Of a DNA stretch of 64,000 nt, positions 23,793 through 35,241 are shown in pieces; position 1 is the first letter of the stretch; every line of letters begins with the position of its first letter. This stretch comes from Flammulina velutipes (taxonomy: Eukaryota; Basidiomycota; Agaricomycetes; Agaricales; Physalacriaceae). A model generated the notes under the pieces. That model was not told where the DNA came from, did not search any database, and saw nothing but the letters and a program-made list of their open reading frames with translations. Made by a program: the position numbers and the translations under genes. The stretch spans positions 372,001 through 436,000 of the forward strand of contig CM022370.1 of the NCBI GenBank assembly GCA_011800155.1, given 5' to 3'.

Positions 23793-24769
23793 ATGATTTC
23801 ACCGCTGGTTTCTGCGTCCTTCCTCGACATAAAGAAGGCCGACAACGGCAATAGGCACTTCAATCGTAGTGGTCTGTCCCGTAATGCTGAGGCTGAAAAG
23901 GTGAGGATGTTATCATCCATTAAACTGCCCTTAATTCAATCGGCAGAGCAACCTCGATTTGTCCTTCAATATCTCCGGGCTTGATCACTTCATTCTCACA
24001 CCTTCACCACTCTCCCTTCACTTCACCCTTCCATCTGTCGAAGTCTCCTCCCCGTTCCCCATTTTCACATCGCCTTTCTATGACGATGCCTACGCAGACG
24101 ATTCGGATGACGAGGACGAAGACACAGACGCACAATACATCTGCATTCCCGAATCGAGTCCATTTTATACTCCTCCCGTCCCTCACCAATCCTCATTTCC
24201 TCAGTACACCAACTCGCTGGGTATGAAGTCGTCTGTGTCTTTCACTTGCGACGCACTCGGCTCCTTCAGCAATTCTCCCGCAGCACTCTTCCATAAATCA
24301 TTCGGATCAGAACAAAGTACTCCCAGCTTTCGCATCCGAAGTGGGGAAGATTTCTCCGCGCAGTGCGCCGACGTGGACCTCTACGTGTCCGTGGCCGACG
24401 GTTTTGACACTAGGTCAGGACCCCTCTCAGCCCCGACGGCTCTCACAGTCCCTCCTGTGCGGAGTGCGTACCTTCCCGACGTACCGAGTGACCTGTCAGA
24501 CGATGAAGAAATATGGAGCGAAACGGATACGCCCCACAGCTACGTATGTTGTCTAAATCTGACATGGGAACTTCGCTCATCCTTAACAGGTGGTCTCGTT
24601 CCTTCCCTCAAAGCCCGAGGCTGAAATCAAACTATTACGCGATCCCAACATGGATCGACGCCTGGTTGCGCCCTTCGAATTCGAATCGAAATCATTCTCC
24701 TTACCAGCAGATCGCCGTGCGACAGTTGTTCCTTCGCATTCATTTTGTGGGTTTCTGGCAAATCTCTGA
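23793..24769 (+). CDS. hypothetical Ser/Pro/Asp-rich protein
   Basis: Not recognised. Three exons (introns 23901-23946 and 24544-24589) give 294 aa. Exon 2 contains an Asp/Glu cluster (DDSDDEDEDTDAQY) and many Ser/Pro/Phe residues (SSPFYTPPVPHQSSFPQY). Exon 3 ends RRATVVPSHSFCGFLANL. The composition suggests a disordered regulatory protein. A TATA box at 23693 and a CT-rich leader support expression. Confidence 0.6.
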
Positions 24770-24881
24770 AAAGGGTTTTCAACTTATTATTATCTTGTAT
24801 ACCCTTGAATCCAATACCTGTATGTACTGTTATCCGCCCGGGGTGTGGCGTAAATCAACATACATAACCCCAATTTGCTCG

Positions 24882-25672
24882 TCACTGTGTATGACTCTCG
24901 ACACATGCCTCTTGTATGAGCTTCTGAATGGTGTCCGAAGGTCTATTGAAATTTGACCGATATCGAATACTTTCTCGGACATTCATAATGTTTATGACGT
25001 TCCGAATTCCAATCGTTTGACCTTCTTCCAATGTCAAGCTATTGTGTCGCATACAGAGTTCAGTATAAGCAGGTTTCAGCCAGTCGTGTAGGTCGAATCG
25101 GTGGCCCCAAGCTATCTTCTCTGCCGGGGATGCGATAGGCTGGAGGCGAATTATTGCAAGCTCCCGGAGCGAAGCCAGTTCCCAACGTGTAGCGAGGTGC
25201 AAAACGGAAAACCATTCCTCGGAGGTCTTTAGCTCGCAAGTGACAAAGTCCCTTTGAGCACTTGAGTAAGAATCTATCACCGTCGTGAGTCGTGCTGAAC
25301 TTACTGAGGGTATAACACTGAGAGGAGCCGATCAAAGTCTTTTGATTCCGTGCATTCCAGCCAGATCGGATTCTCGTCGACTTGTCCTTCTGGGATATAT
25401 CCCGCTGGACAAGGGAGGGAGAACATAGCATCGAAGATAGGTGAATCCCTTCGAAAGAAATATGGGTGCACGTTATAAAGCCAATTCTCCACCTGCGCAG
25501 GAGTTATCAACTCTAGTCTTACACATAGTGTAAAGGCCTGTCATACCAAGAACACGACGTTGCCGTCTGGGAAGTAAAACCGTGGATGTCGTCTTGGTTG
25601 CAAACTGTTATGGCTTTTCCGCACGCTTGTCACTGCAGTAGTCGCTATAGATATCGATGAGGGTAGCGGCAT
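24882..25672 (-). CDS. BTB/POZ-domain protein (short paralogue)
   Basis: Three exons (introns 25261-25304 and 25493-25546) give 230 aa, essentially one BTB domain with a helical tail. The N-terminal strand RRHPRFYFPDGNVVFLVEN is followed by LYNVHPYFFRRDSPIFDAMF and LLSVLYPH, then the tail WFSVLHLATRWELASLRELA and the repeat-like WLKPAYTELCMR. This is the usual architecture of the small BTB proteins that are abundant in Agaricomycetes. It shares HPRFYFPDGN with the 501-aa BTB protein at 17148-19038 but lacks the proline-rich N-terminus. The frame closes exactly with all three exons. Confidence 0.75.
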
Positions 25673-25789
25673 GGTGGTAGTAAGAGTGAAACTAATAAAC
25701 ACCCCCTTTTAGTTCACCTCTGGTGACATGTGACAATAATGACATGTTTGTTCCAACTTCCAAGGTCCGAGACAAAGCACTCAGAATCG

Positions 25790-26113
25790 TCAGCGTTGTG
25801 AGATAATCGGCGTGGAGGCTTGACAGGCAAGATTCAGCTTCAGAAGTTCCAAGTCGTATAGGAGCTCCGGAGTTCGAACGATGTCTTGATCATTCATAAC
25901 AAGCATGCCACGTGTCTTCCTTCGATCATGATCGACGATAGGAAGTTGGGCGTTGTATGCCAAATTTGGATTGTTACTCCTGTGTGCTGGTTGTCTTCCA
26001 TCTTTCATCGTCTCCGAAGCAGTCGACTGTGCGGCGACCTCTGCACGTTGAGAAGTCATCAAATCTCGCCACTCAATCACGCTTTTCCATGGGGTAAGTC
26101 GTGATGTGATCAT
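25790..26113 (-). CDS. possible small hypothetical protein
   Basis: An uninterrupted frame of 107 aa from an ATG at 26113 (MITSRLTPWKSVIEWRDLMT) ends ACQASTPIISQR. The composition is protein-like, but I recognise no family and no promoter signal. An upstream exon spliced near 26100 is possible. Confidence 0.3.
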   Translation of the reverse strand: MITSRLTPWKSVIEWRDLMTSQRAEVAAQSTASETMKDGRQPAHRSNNPNLAYNAQLPIVDHDRRKTRGMLVMNDQDIVRTPELLYDLELLKLNLACQASTPIISQR

Positions 26114-26920
26114 GTTATAATACTTAGTACGTTTGACGCGACCCACAACCTACAGTTGCGTATTTTCTTGCATCGGAGGTCAGTTCTCTCCATCCTTTTG
26201 TTCACCTGTCCTTTGACTCTTGAGTGTTTGAGCAGATACATGGCTCTGCATCATAGGCGCCCTCAAATGGCTTGTTTTGACTATAGCAGACGTTGCTATA
26301 TGGCTCATCACTTGTATGTATCTTCCGACTTGCAAGATTATAAGCGTTGATCACTCGACACTGAAGCCGTGACCGATTTGCTTGTTTGGTTTTTGAACCT
26401 ATTAACCTGTGGCTGTTGCCGGCATAGTAAACATGCTCATGGTCAAGACAAGTAAGAAAGCTAGTCGTTGCTATGGGCCTTCGAGTCGGACTGACAACTT
26501 CTGCTATAGCAATGCGGCCGTAACGAACATGAGCGAGAAGCCAGAAGCCTGAAATATCAGAATACCCATTGCTCTTACGATTCTGACGAAATTCTTATGA
26601 CATACCTATTGTGGCGCAATTAATCCAAGTTGCCTATGCCGACACTGAGGACCTTTGCGACAATCGAACCCCTTCTAAATATTCAATACTCATTTCTTGC
26701 CGTGTATCTCGAGTTCGGCGCTTATCTCCCAAGCAATATGATTTACTTCACGAAGTGTGGCGCAGTAAAAAAAAAAAAGGCTGCGCACGTGTGCCCACTA
26801 TAAGCTGGTTCGGATGAGAGAGAACATTGACCGTTACAATACACAGGAGTTGCTCTTTGTTTCTTGATGGAGGGCTTTGACGCTGGTCTTTGCTTTGTAT
26901 GTGCTTTGACCGCGAAAAAT
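26114..26920. other. AT-rich intergenic region
   Basis: About 0.8 kb without a supportable gene. It contains an A-run (AAAAAAAAAAAA near 26768) and short, unconvincing frames. Confidence 0.4.
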
Positions 26921-26927
26921 TATATAG
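26921..26927 (+). promoter_or_regulatory. TATA-like element of the gene at 26965
   Basis: TATATAG follows an A-rich tract 38 bases upstream of the ATG at 26965. The position fits a core promoter with a very short leader. Confidence 0.45.
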
Positions 26928-26964
26928 CGTGGAGGAACTTCAACGATCTGCCCATCGTTCTGCA

Positions 26965-27565
26965 ATGCTCGATACATATATGAAGTCAAACGACGTAGGT
27001 TTAAACCATCGTGTCCCATCCTCAAGCTGATCCCCTTTCGCAGGACGTTCCCAGGTCGCCTCATTCACGCCGTCATACCATATCCGACCCAACATCCACA
27101 GACCGGCGCATGTCTTCCCCAACTCGAGCACTTTCCCAATCATCCTGCACAGATGAATCCGAGTGCGACGCGGACGTCGACGAAGACACAGTCATGAAAG
27201 GACGTCGAAACTGGGCGACATCTCCCAAGAAATTGCACAAAAGACGCCAAACCCAAGTCCGAGTCTGGGACGAAGACACCGTTATGTCTCCCAACATTGG
27301 AAGCTGGGGACGGGACCTCGACATTGACATTGACCTAGAGGACGACGTCGATCCGGCGTCCTCTGAGCACGATGATATGGATGAGGATGACGGCAGGCAA
27401 AGCCCGCACTTTGCCTACCAGAGTACGTGGAGAAAACGAAGGAGAGCGCTTGACGACGATGGTGAGGCTGCGGCTGAGGAGAAGACTCCTGACATGATGG
27501 AAGTTGACGGTTCGGAAGAGCAGGTGGCGAAGGCCCGACCAAAGAAGAAAGGACGAATGCAGTAG
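26965..27565 (+). CDS. acidic hypothetical nuclear-type protein
   Basis: Not recognised. Two exons (intron 26995-27043, GTAGGT donor, CTGAT branch, CGCAG acceptor) give 183 aa. The first exon is only ten codons. The protein is highly charged, with two copies of a DEDTVM motif (CDADVDEDTVMKGRR and VWDEDTVMSPN), a long acidic tract (DLDIDIDLEDDVD) and basic clusters WRKRRRA and ARPKKKGRMQ that look like nuclear signals. It is probably disordered. A TATA-like element lies 38 bases upstream. A minus-strand frame overlaps the promoter and first exon and also looks protein-like, but it lacks a start. Confidence 0.55.
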
Positions 27566-28922
27566 GATGTGCCCGTAGAGAAGATAATGAATGAATAAAA
27601 AATCCGTGTAAATGAGATTGAAAGTTGTGAGTGTCGAAGTATTCTATGAATGTCCTGTGAGCCCTCGAAACAAGGATAAGAAATATCAAACCTGCAGATT
27701 GACAGGCCCATTTAACGACTTGACACCAACCATTCCCATTCTCTGAGCCCAGAATGTAGATTCCCTGACTGGCCGTCTGCCACTCTTGGGAACCGCTCTG
27801 TTATAGATTACGAACCACCTTCGGGATCATATGAGATACGCAAAGGCAGAACAACGAACCTCTAAAACTCACAAATAAGTCGGTCTCCATTTCGTGGTGC
27901 GCGCGCGTTAAGATTAAGAACAGAATTCGCGGGAATGGAACGAATGTTCGTCAAAAGGGAATTATTGGCAATAGTGATAAGGTGACTATGCCTGCTTCCG
28001 GGAGTTGGGGAACATTGAATAACTAGCATTGTAGATGCAGTCATTTCCGGTGTATTTCGGTTGGACGATACGCGAGACCCAGCCCAAAAGGCGTAATTAG
28101 GATATGAAGTTGAGAGGATGGAGGGTTTCCTGTCTCGCTGCCGTGGGAAAGAGGATTGAGACGTTATGAGGCCGTAGCATCTGCTAGTTGGTCCGTCAGA
28201 GTTTCTGTGACTGTGCAGGCCTCTAAGAAGTCGACATGGCCTGACTACTAACCTTTAAATTGTTAGTGACGAGGCTGGTGGAAAGAAAAGTGATAGACAC
28301 TTACGATACTATGTCAGTATAGGACACCCTATCCAGTGGGCCACACGTAGATTGAACAATTGAATAGACTGACACAAGCTTCAGAGTCCGATAGTGGATA
28401 AGTGAGTGGTCCTCGTGCAACGCGCAGTGATGGTGAAAGGGAAGGTGAGCCGCGGATTGCCGAAGCTTGCAAGATACAATTTTCTGAAATTCCTTACTGG
28501 CGCAAGAAGATCCCGGGAGCGCGCGCGTTGCCGCCCAGGAAAGACGCTGACTCCGACTCCGACTCTGATTATATACCTTGATAATATAATCATTTTTTGA
28601 CCACCCATTCTGCATGCTCCCTATTACAACGGCGACAGACTGTAGGTCTGTAATCGAGGTGATTTATTTACCTTTGAAGCAGTAGCGAGAGAGTACTTGC
28701 GACCCCTTGAAACATAGGGATATCCCGAGTATCACTCAACTTCTGCGTGAGACTTGAGGTTCGCCACCCATCAGAGTCTCACAAGCGGTCGTTCCTTATT
28801 GGGACCACAGACCGTCACTACCTACCTACCTACCTACCTTACATATGTAGACCAGATGTAGACGACTCTGTAAATTCCTGAGTAGCTACGGGCCTGTCAT
28901 AATTGAAGATAAATCACTGGGT
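27566..28922. other. intergenic region
   Basis: About 1.35 kb with no supportable gene. Short minus-strand frames near 27862-28044 and 28301-28615 have no recognisable features. A small TACC microsatellite is at 28819-28838. Confidence 0.45.
28819..28838. repeat. (TACC)5 microsatellite
   Basis: Five perfect tandem copies of TACC lie just upstream of the sugar transporter 3' end. Confidence 0.9.
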
Positions 28923-31062
28923 CTAAGGTTCTTTGATTTTTCCATCATGTATCTTCATCTCTTGACCATGCGCCTCCAGCACTTGGTGGTTATTAATCTC
29001 ATCGCCAAACACAACATTCATCTCTTCCAACGACTTGCCTGTGTTTACCGTGAGTTTCGATATTACCCACTCGATGGCAAGAGAATTCACTTACCCTTCG
29101 TCTCGGGGAACACGAACAGAATGACCAAGAAGTCAAACAAGTTAAGGCAGATGAAAAGTAGGTAGAATTTCCATCCGACGTTGTCCATGGCCATTGGTGA
29201 GACCTGCCCGAGGAGCACATTGAATGCCCAATTGCAGCAGGTAGCAACACTAGTTCCCATAGACCGAACGGAGGTAGGGAAAACCTCCGACGCTAGCACC
29301 CAACTAACGGGTCCGAAACTGAGAGAGAAGTTGACACTCGTCAAGAAAATCATGGCGATACCAGCCCTATAAGGCATCAGGATCCGTACACTGGTCGAAC
29401 GAAGTACACTCTGACCTTTGAGCGGTTTCATTCACAGGCCATGCGTCGGGTTGACCTTCAGGAGTTGGAGGATTGGTGGCGATAATCGCAGCAAGGACAG
29501 AAAATGTCGCCACAAAGCTACCTGCTCCGTAAAGAAGGGGCTTCTTGCGGCCGACGCGATCCAAGATAAGAGTGATGAATCTAACAGGCAGCCGTCAGCC
29601 TAACCGAAGCGACTAGGATGAGAGACGTGCATGATATTCGCAATGGGGCCAATAGCACCAAAGATTCCCTGAACAAGGAGTTTCCTACTCCCAGTGACAC
29701 CCAAGCTCTCATACATTTGAGGTCCGAAATAGTTTAGGACTGGGACGGGGTTCGTGAGTCAAGTGTTGAACCTGAAGAAACGAATAGAAAACAGACCATT
29801 GATCCCTGTGAATTGGCCAAATATCTGCACGCAGCAGGCTACTAATGTCCGCCTCCTCATAGCAGCCGTGGCCCACAGGTCGCTAAGCTTCTTGCTCTTG
29901 AGTAGCTTTTCGGCCTTGATCGATTCGTACATCACCGCGAACTCGTCATCCGCGTCTACCTTCTCCTCCGCTGTCTTCGCTCCGTGCAGCTTGTGCACGA
30001 CCTGGCGGGCCTCGTCGTCCCTACCTACCTCAAGCAACCAGCGCTGACAATCCGGTGAGCTCAATGATTCGAATATTGGAGTATACTTGAGAAACGCACC
30101 GGGCTGAATGGTAGGAAATGAATGCCGACGAGAAGGAGTCCAGCAGGGACAAGCTGAACATAACGCACGTCAAAAGATGACGAGGATGAACCCGACGAGT
30201 CCTACCTGTAATCCCAGTGGAAGCCTCCATGAAGTCTCGCTATTGATAAACTGTGATCCGTATCCGACCCAGTTAGCGACAATGAACCCAATACCAATCA
30301 TCTGTTGGGTCAAACCGACTAGGAATCCCCGAATCTGCGGAGGAGCGATTTCGGTCTAGAGACAATTAGACTCTACTTCAATAGAGCATGTCAAATCTCA
30401 CATTATATAGCGGAACAGTCATAGAAAGTATCCTGCATCACCAGTATTGTTATGAGCGAATTTGACAATGTACATGCTCGGAAGTGAACGTACCCAATAG
30501 AGAATCCGCCAACGATGCGTCCGACTAGTAGAGTCGCAACATTCGGCGCTCCGGCTTGCATAGCAGCTCCCCAGAGAGCGACAATTGATCCCAATTGGAT
30601 GCTCCGCTTTCTTCCCCAGCGATCACAGACCCTACGAAAGGTATAAGTGGTCGCGTCACGAAGGAGTTCGGGGAGGAATTTACCATCCTGCTAATGCCGC
30701 GCCAAAGAAACATCCACCATTAAACGTCGACACTACTGCTCCTCGCAAAGAGGCGTCTTCGCTAAACCTTTCCAAGTAGTATTTCATAGTGATGACGGAA
30801 GATATGATACCGCTTGGATGAACATACAATTAGAAGAGGTAGATATCTAGAGAATGAACTTACCTGTCATATCTGAAGATAATAGAAAAGGAAATAAGAA
30901 TAGCATCGTCAAGAGCATTCAGATTCTACGTACCCGAAGAGAAATGCACCTGCAAAATCGTGTCAGAATGCATACCGACTCAAATTTGGCACAGGGCTCG
31001 GGAAACGTACCAATCGATGAGAAGGCCGCAATGAAGATGTTGTACAAGCGCCATTTACCCAT
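28923..31062 (-). CDS. MFS sugar transporter (hexose-type)
   Basis: Plasma-membrane sugar/H+ symporter family. Thirteen exons give 495 aa starting at 31062. Twelve hydrophobic segments are expected. Signature motifs seen are FLFGYDSGII (TM1), CDRWGRKRS (the D-R-x-G-R-K loop 2-3), FGQFTGINVLNYFGP (TM7), LDRVGRKKPLL (loop 8-9) and FPETKGKSLEEM (after TM12). The TM1 region is split by very small exons: 16 nt (30934-30949) and 9 nt (30864-30872). The intron at 29581-29630 must start with GC (AT|GCACGT) to keep the frame. Other introns are normal (for example 29039-29094, 29367-29415, 29740-29796, 30044-30099, 30154-30205). The start could lie further upstream if a leader exon exists. The sugar preference cannot be read from the sequence. 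Confidence 0.9.
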
Positions 31063-32035
31063 GATTAAGGGCGTCGCGTTGAGGCTGCCAACATAGCAAT
31101 GTTTGCTCCATTATAAGCACAGACGGAGAATCCACGGGTCAAGAATCACAGGAACGGGCCTCGGGAAATCATCCCATGTATGCTGGAGAACTTGAAGTCG
31201 AGACAACGTAGTGAGATGCTACAAAGCCCATCTCAAGCCTCAAATCTCGCCCAAAGGGTGCCAATCGCATGGCTGGTGGAGTGTGTTGGGAGGTCGCCAT
31301 GGGGAGACAGACTCTGTAAAATAGTTTGAAACATACGCGCAGATGAATAGAAAGAGACTCAACTGACCATAGACGGTGGCACCGGACCGCCATCATGGCG
31401 TGAGCAACCGAGGCGCTGCACATGGTCAATTCATTAAGATCTCCGTACTGGGTGGCCTAGCCTGTCAACGGTTCGGTCATCCTAGTAGGAAGCGCTCAGA
31501 AAAAAAGAGAGGTCGGTTGAGAGGTAGAGCGCAATAAGACGAGCGCAGTCGACCCTTTACTTCGATTTCGAAGTTGACGTTGTGGAAGTAATCAACCAAG
31601 TCAGAAGGCCGTGGGAATTCTCTCGACACGGATCCAATTGAACGCATATCAACTTCTTCCCGGATATATCGTACATTCCGTACTACGTATGACAGTGTTA
31701 CACATACCTGGTACCATATAGACAGCTCCGTCGATGTTGTGATGCGATACCTAGTGAAAGTCCCAGTTATGTTCCCACGCGTAAAGAGGACGCCACTTCG
31801 GGAGGTAAGCTAAATCAAGATCCATATCATCCATACCGAGCCTTCAAGCTTCAAGACTTAACGTGTCGTACATATCATTCATTGCACACTTGTAATCTAT
31901 GGCGCTAGTTAGCTGACAATCTGCATGCACTTCATCCGACGAGATTTGTTTAATAATCAGGATATTAATTATAATTCCGCGGCTACACAGTGAGGGACGC
32001 GTCTAGTCTATTACTAGCATGCATAGCACTGTCGT
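31063..32035. other. intergenic region upstream of the sugar transporter
   Basis: About 0.97 kb, probably the transporter promoter and the 3' flank of the sulfurase-like gene. I see no further gene. Confidence 0.45.
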
Positions 32036-34044
32036 TCAAATAGCCTGTCCAATCTCCACACCTTCCGATTCCGTCCATTGTGCCCATAGCTCCGCCCTTG
32101 TACGATCGCATGCAAGACGGCGCGAGAATTCAACAACTCTCCATACATCTCGGAAGTTACTCGCCAACCCCAAGCTGATTCTGACGACTCCAAGCTGACG
32201 GCCAACCTGACGTTCGAAGTCATTCAGAGAGACGCCGGGATACAATCGCTTCATATCGTCTTGGATGTCAAGAAGTGCTGCGGCCCCGCCGGGATTACAC
32301 ATGCAGCCCGTGCGAAGGGAGATGTTGTGCTGGATTGCTGAGTGTTCGATGAAAGAGTTTGGCATCATTTCTCCCGAAGGCTGGAAGACGTTTAGAATTA
32401 TAGGACGCTCAAATGGAGATGATGACTCACGAAGAGGAAGATGAGAGAAATGGTAGAGCCAGTGTCAGATTGTTCGCCTACAGACCTAAGCCGACGTGAT
32501 GGCGTCCGAGAAAGAATTCTGACCACCGGCGTGCCAGATATGTCATGCTTCAACCGTGCCAGGGATCCAATGGCATAAGAAGTGAGTATCGAAAGTCGCA
32601 ACGGTAAGAATGGGAGGTACGCAGAGAGGAATCGTAGACCGTCCGTGATAGCCGGTAATGTCAAGTAGTTGATTGTCCCGTCCTGTCCAAAACTAAGTAA
32701 AGTCGAAGCGAAGCGTTCGAATAGACAATAAACAGACCTCGAACTGTTCATGAAGCTCGGTTGATCTTGTGACTATGCTCCCAGGAACCTGGACGACATC
32801 GACTGTACCTCCTGCGAACCATGGACGCTTCAGTTCGACAAGAAATGACTTCTTGATGATCAATGCGCCAACTCCAGTTGGAAAGCCGAACATTTTGTAG
32901 AACGAGATAGCCATGGCATCAACTGGAGTATCGGAAAGGGAGATGCTGGATGTTGGGGCCAAGGCAGCGGCGTCCAGGAGGGTATGGTACCCTAAGGAAC
33001 GAGCATACGAGACGAGCGAAAGAGGTGACTTTGAGTTTGTGATGTTTGATTGCCCGGTCAGAGCGAACAAGCTCGGAGCTAGATCCTTTGACCGCGGTTT
33101 GTTGCGGAGAAGGACATTCTTCGCGATGCATTATGTCTGGGTACCGGAAATATAGATGAATGCCTTGCGTACCTTCGCCGCCTGTAGATCGACCCCTCCT
33201 TGACGCTGAGAAGGAATGTAGCAAACTCGAGAGCCCCGAGCAGAGGCGAACTGGCGGATGCCATGGACAGAATTATGGGAATCGGCGCTGAGGACATAAC
33301 TGCTGCCTTGTGAGAAAGGAAAGGACTCGCCGACCAATTTAAGGGCTCCAGTAGCATTGTGGCTGAATACAACCGTGTATTCTGAAGGTGGCGCGTGGAA
33401 GAATGATAGCACAGTAGATCGAGCTTCCGTAGCATGCTTCAACGATAGTCTGGAGCTATAGTCCAGGCGTTAGGACGCTTGACACGCTTGCAATGGAGGA
33501 CGCACCTTTTGCTGGCCGAATGTGTATTGCCGAGTATGCTGCGGCTGAGAAACTCTGTATGGACACGCAGGAGACTTTCGGGGTAAACAGCGCCGCCCAT
33601 GTAGTCGACATATGTTTCTCCTCCAGCGATATCCAGGCGTGTAAAGTCAGTACGGCGAAGGGCGTCCACTATCCAAGTCGTCTGGTACTCTTTGGCGAGT
33701 ATCGGTCAATGGGCGAGATAGAGGTAAGCTAACGACGTACCGGGATAGTCTTGCAGGAAAGCGCAATATGCGATAGCTGCATCATTCGGAACCATGTTGT
33801 TAGAGGAGGTATACGCCACATGAGTAGGAGAATGGATGATAGGCATAGGCGCGGGATCATCGAGGAGGTCGTCCTGTTCGCTGTACCGAAGCTTCTCATG
33901 CCCGATGTAGAGGTCCGTTGAAGAGGGCGCTGAATCGACTGTCGACGTACTCGCTGTCGCGCAGCCCAAAGTGAAGAAATTCGAGGGTTTCCGTTTGATA
34001 TGGCGGGGCGCTGGATGTTGGATCTGAGAATGTGAATGGCCCAT
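32036..34044 (-). CDS. molybdenum cofactor sulfurase-like PLP enzyme (no MOSC domain)
   Basis: Class V aminotransferase fold protein related to the N-terminal domain of MoCo sulfurase (HxB/MOCOS). Six exons (introns 32381-32430, 32683-32737, 33119-33172, 33456-33505, 33690-33740) give 582 aa. Seen: FLQDYPEYQTTW, then YVDYMGGAVYPESLL and SRSILGNTHSAS, the PLP region SADSHNSVHGIR, LLDAAALAPTSSISL, the likely Schiff-base Lys in AISFYKMFGFPTGVGAL, and the Cys-bearing loop SLRTGCMCNPGGAAALL. A full MoCo sulfurase carries a C-terminal MOSC domain; this one stops about 90 residues after the CMCNPG loop. It may therefore be a standalone desulfurase-like enzyme. Its physiological acceptor is unknown. 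Confidence 0.85.
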
Positions 34045-35241
34045 GTCGGTAGTCGGTGTGAGCGAGGAAGCGAAAGGATTTATAAGGCTGGTTGTCGCGT
34101 GATCCGAACGTTATGGAGGATATGGCTAGGTCAGATATGCATGGGCGATACGTGAAGATGAGGGTCATGAAGCAAGCGAGGCGCCAGAGATGATCGAAAG
34201 AGAAACCTTGGATGCGATCGGTCTTGAAAGTCCTGTCAAACAACACGAAACAAACACATTCCATGCAACCTCTCTCCACCTCGTTGCGGACAGGGCTTCC
34301 CATCGCTGGGAATAGCACCATGCAGTTCCCGGGCGTGGACCGGAAAAGCGATCTCTTAGGAAAGAAGCAGGTCATGATACTGATTCTTCCCATCTTCCGT
34401 CGGAGTACACAAAACGTAGAGTCGACGGGTTCTAGCATCGCCAGGTGTAGTTCGCGCGCCGAGCGGACGGCGCTGAAGCTGAAGCTTGTGTTTTTGGCAA
34501 AGGCGGGCAGCGATTTGTACACCGATGAACGGAATCGTACAAGGTCATCATAGCTCTGGAGATATCCAATGCGTGAGAAGATCAGCCAACAGATGTTATA
34601 GATAGGAACAGCGCACGTTGTATATTTAGTGTAATCGTTCGTTGGCTTTGTTCAGTTGTTGCCTCTTGAACTCATTTGACATCCAGGGTCAGCGAGGATT
34701 CCAACAACTAGCATAATGATCCATGAGATTTTCTAGGTCTTCATTTGAAGCTTACATTGGATGGATGACTACTATCCGGAGGACAGTCATCCCGTTTGCC
34801 CATTATGGAGATGTGGCGCACATGTCTCGAGCGTAAGGGCAACCCCGTTCCATAGAGTTCGTCAGTTGTATTTGTTATGGCCAGCCGGCAGATTGTTCAC
34901 ATTCCGCAGCCATAGATACTGTCATAGAAGCTGAGCAGCCAGAGACAAAGCTAGAAGTATGTACACATTTCTAGTCTCAGTACACGGCGTCAAGATATGT
35001 GAACTGAAGCCGTTCCAGAAGTTGTAGTTTATATACAACTAGAACTCTTGGGAAGACACTAGACACGGAGAGGCAACGAGGAGCAAGCAAGCGATAGAGT
35101 TACAGTGAGTCAAAAACCGCAGGTTGAAAAATGTTCGGCAATCGGAACGGTTGATGGCTTTTCGGACCGGAAGAGACGCCACCCTTGTCTTCGCAAGTAA
35201 ATCCAGCGAGAACAAAAGTCTACTTACTTATCTGATTCCAG
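34045..35241. other. intergenic, with open frames of doubtful meaning
   Basis: Upstream of the sulfurase-like gene. A 208-codon minus-strand frame (33896-34522) and a 113-codon plus-strand frame (34212-34553) overlap here, but neither has a recognised domain. The minus frame overlaps the first exon of the sulfurase-like gene in a different frame. Confidence 0.4.

Noticed and set aside
28381..28608. 75-codon minus-strand frame
   Set aside because: Composition not protein-like, no neighbouring exon, overlaps other random frames.
28819..28838. TACC repeat as a telomeric or CRISPR-like element
   Set aside because: Only five perfect copies with no spacers; a simple microsatellite.
33896..34522. 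208-codon minus-strand open frame upstream of the sulfurase-like gene
   Set aside because: No domain is recognised. It overlaps the first coding exon of the sulfurase-like gene in another frame, and that exon is supported by splice signals and by the FLQDYP motif.
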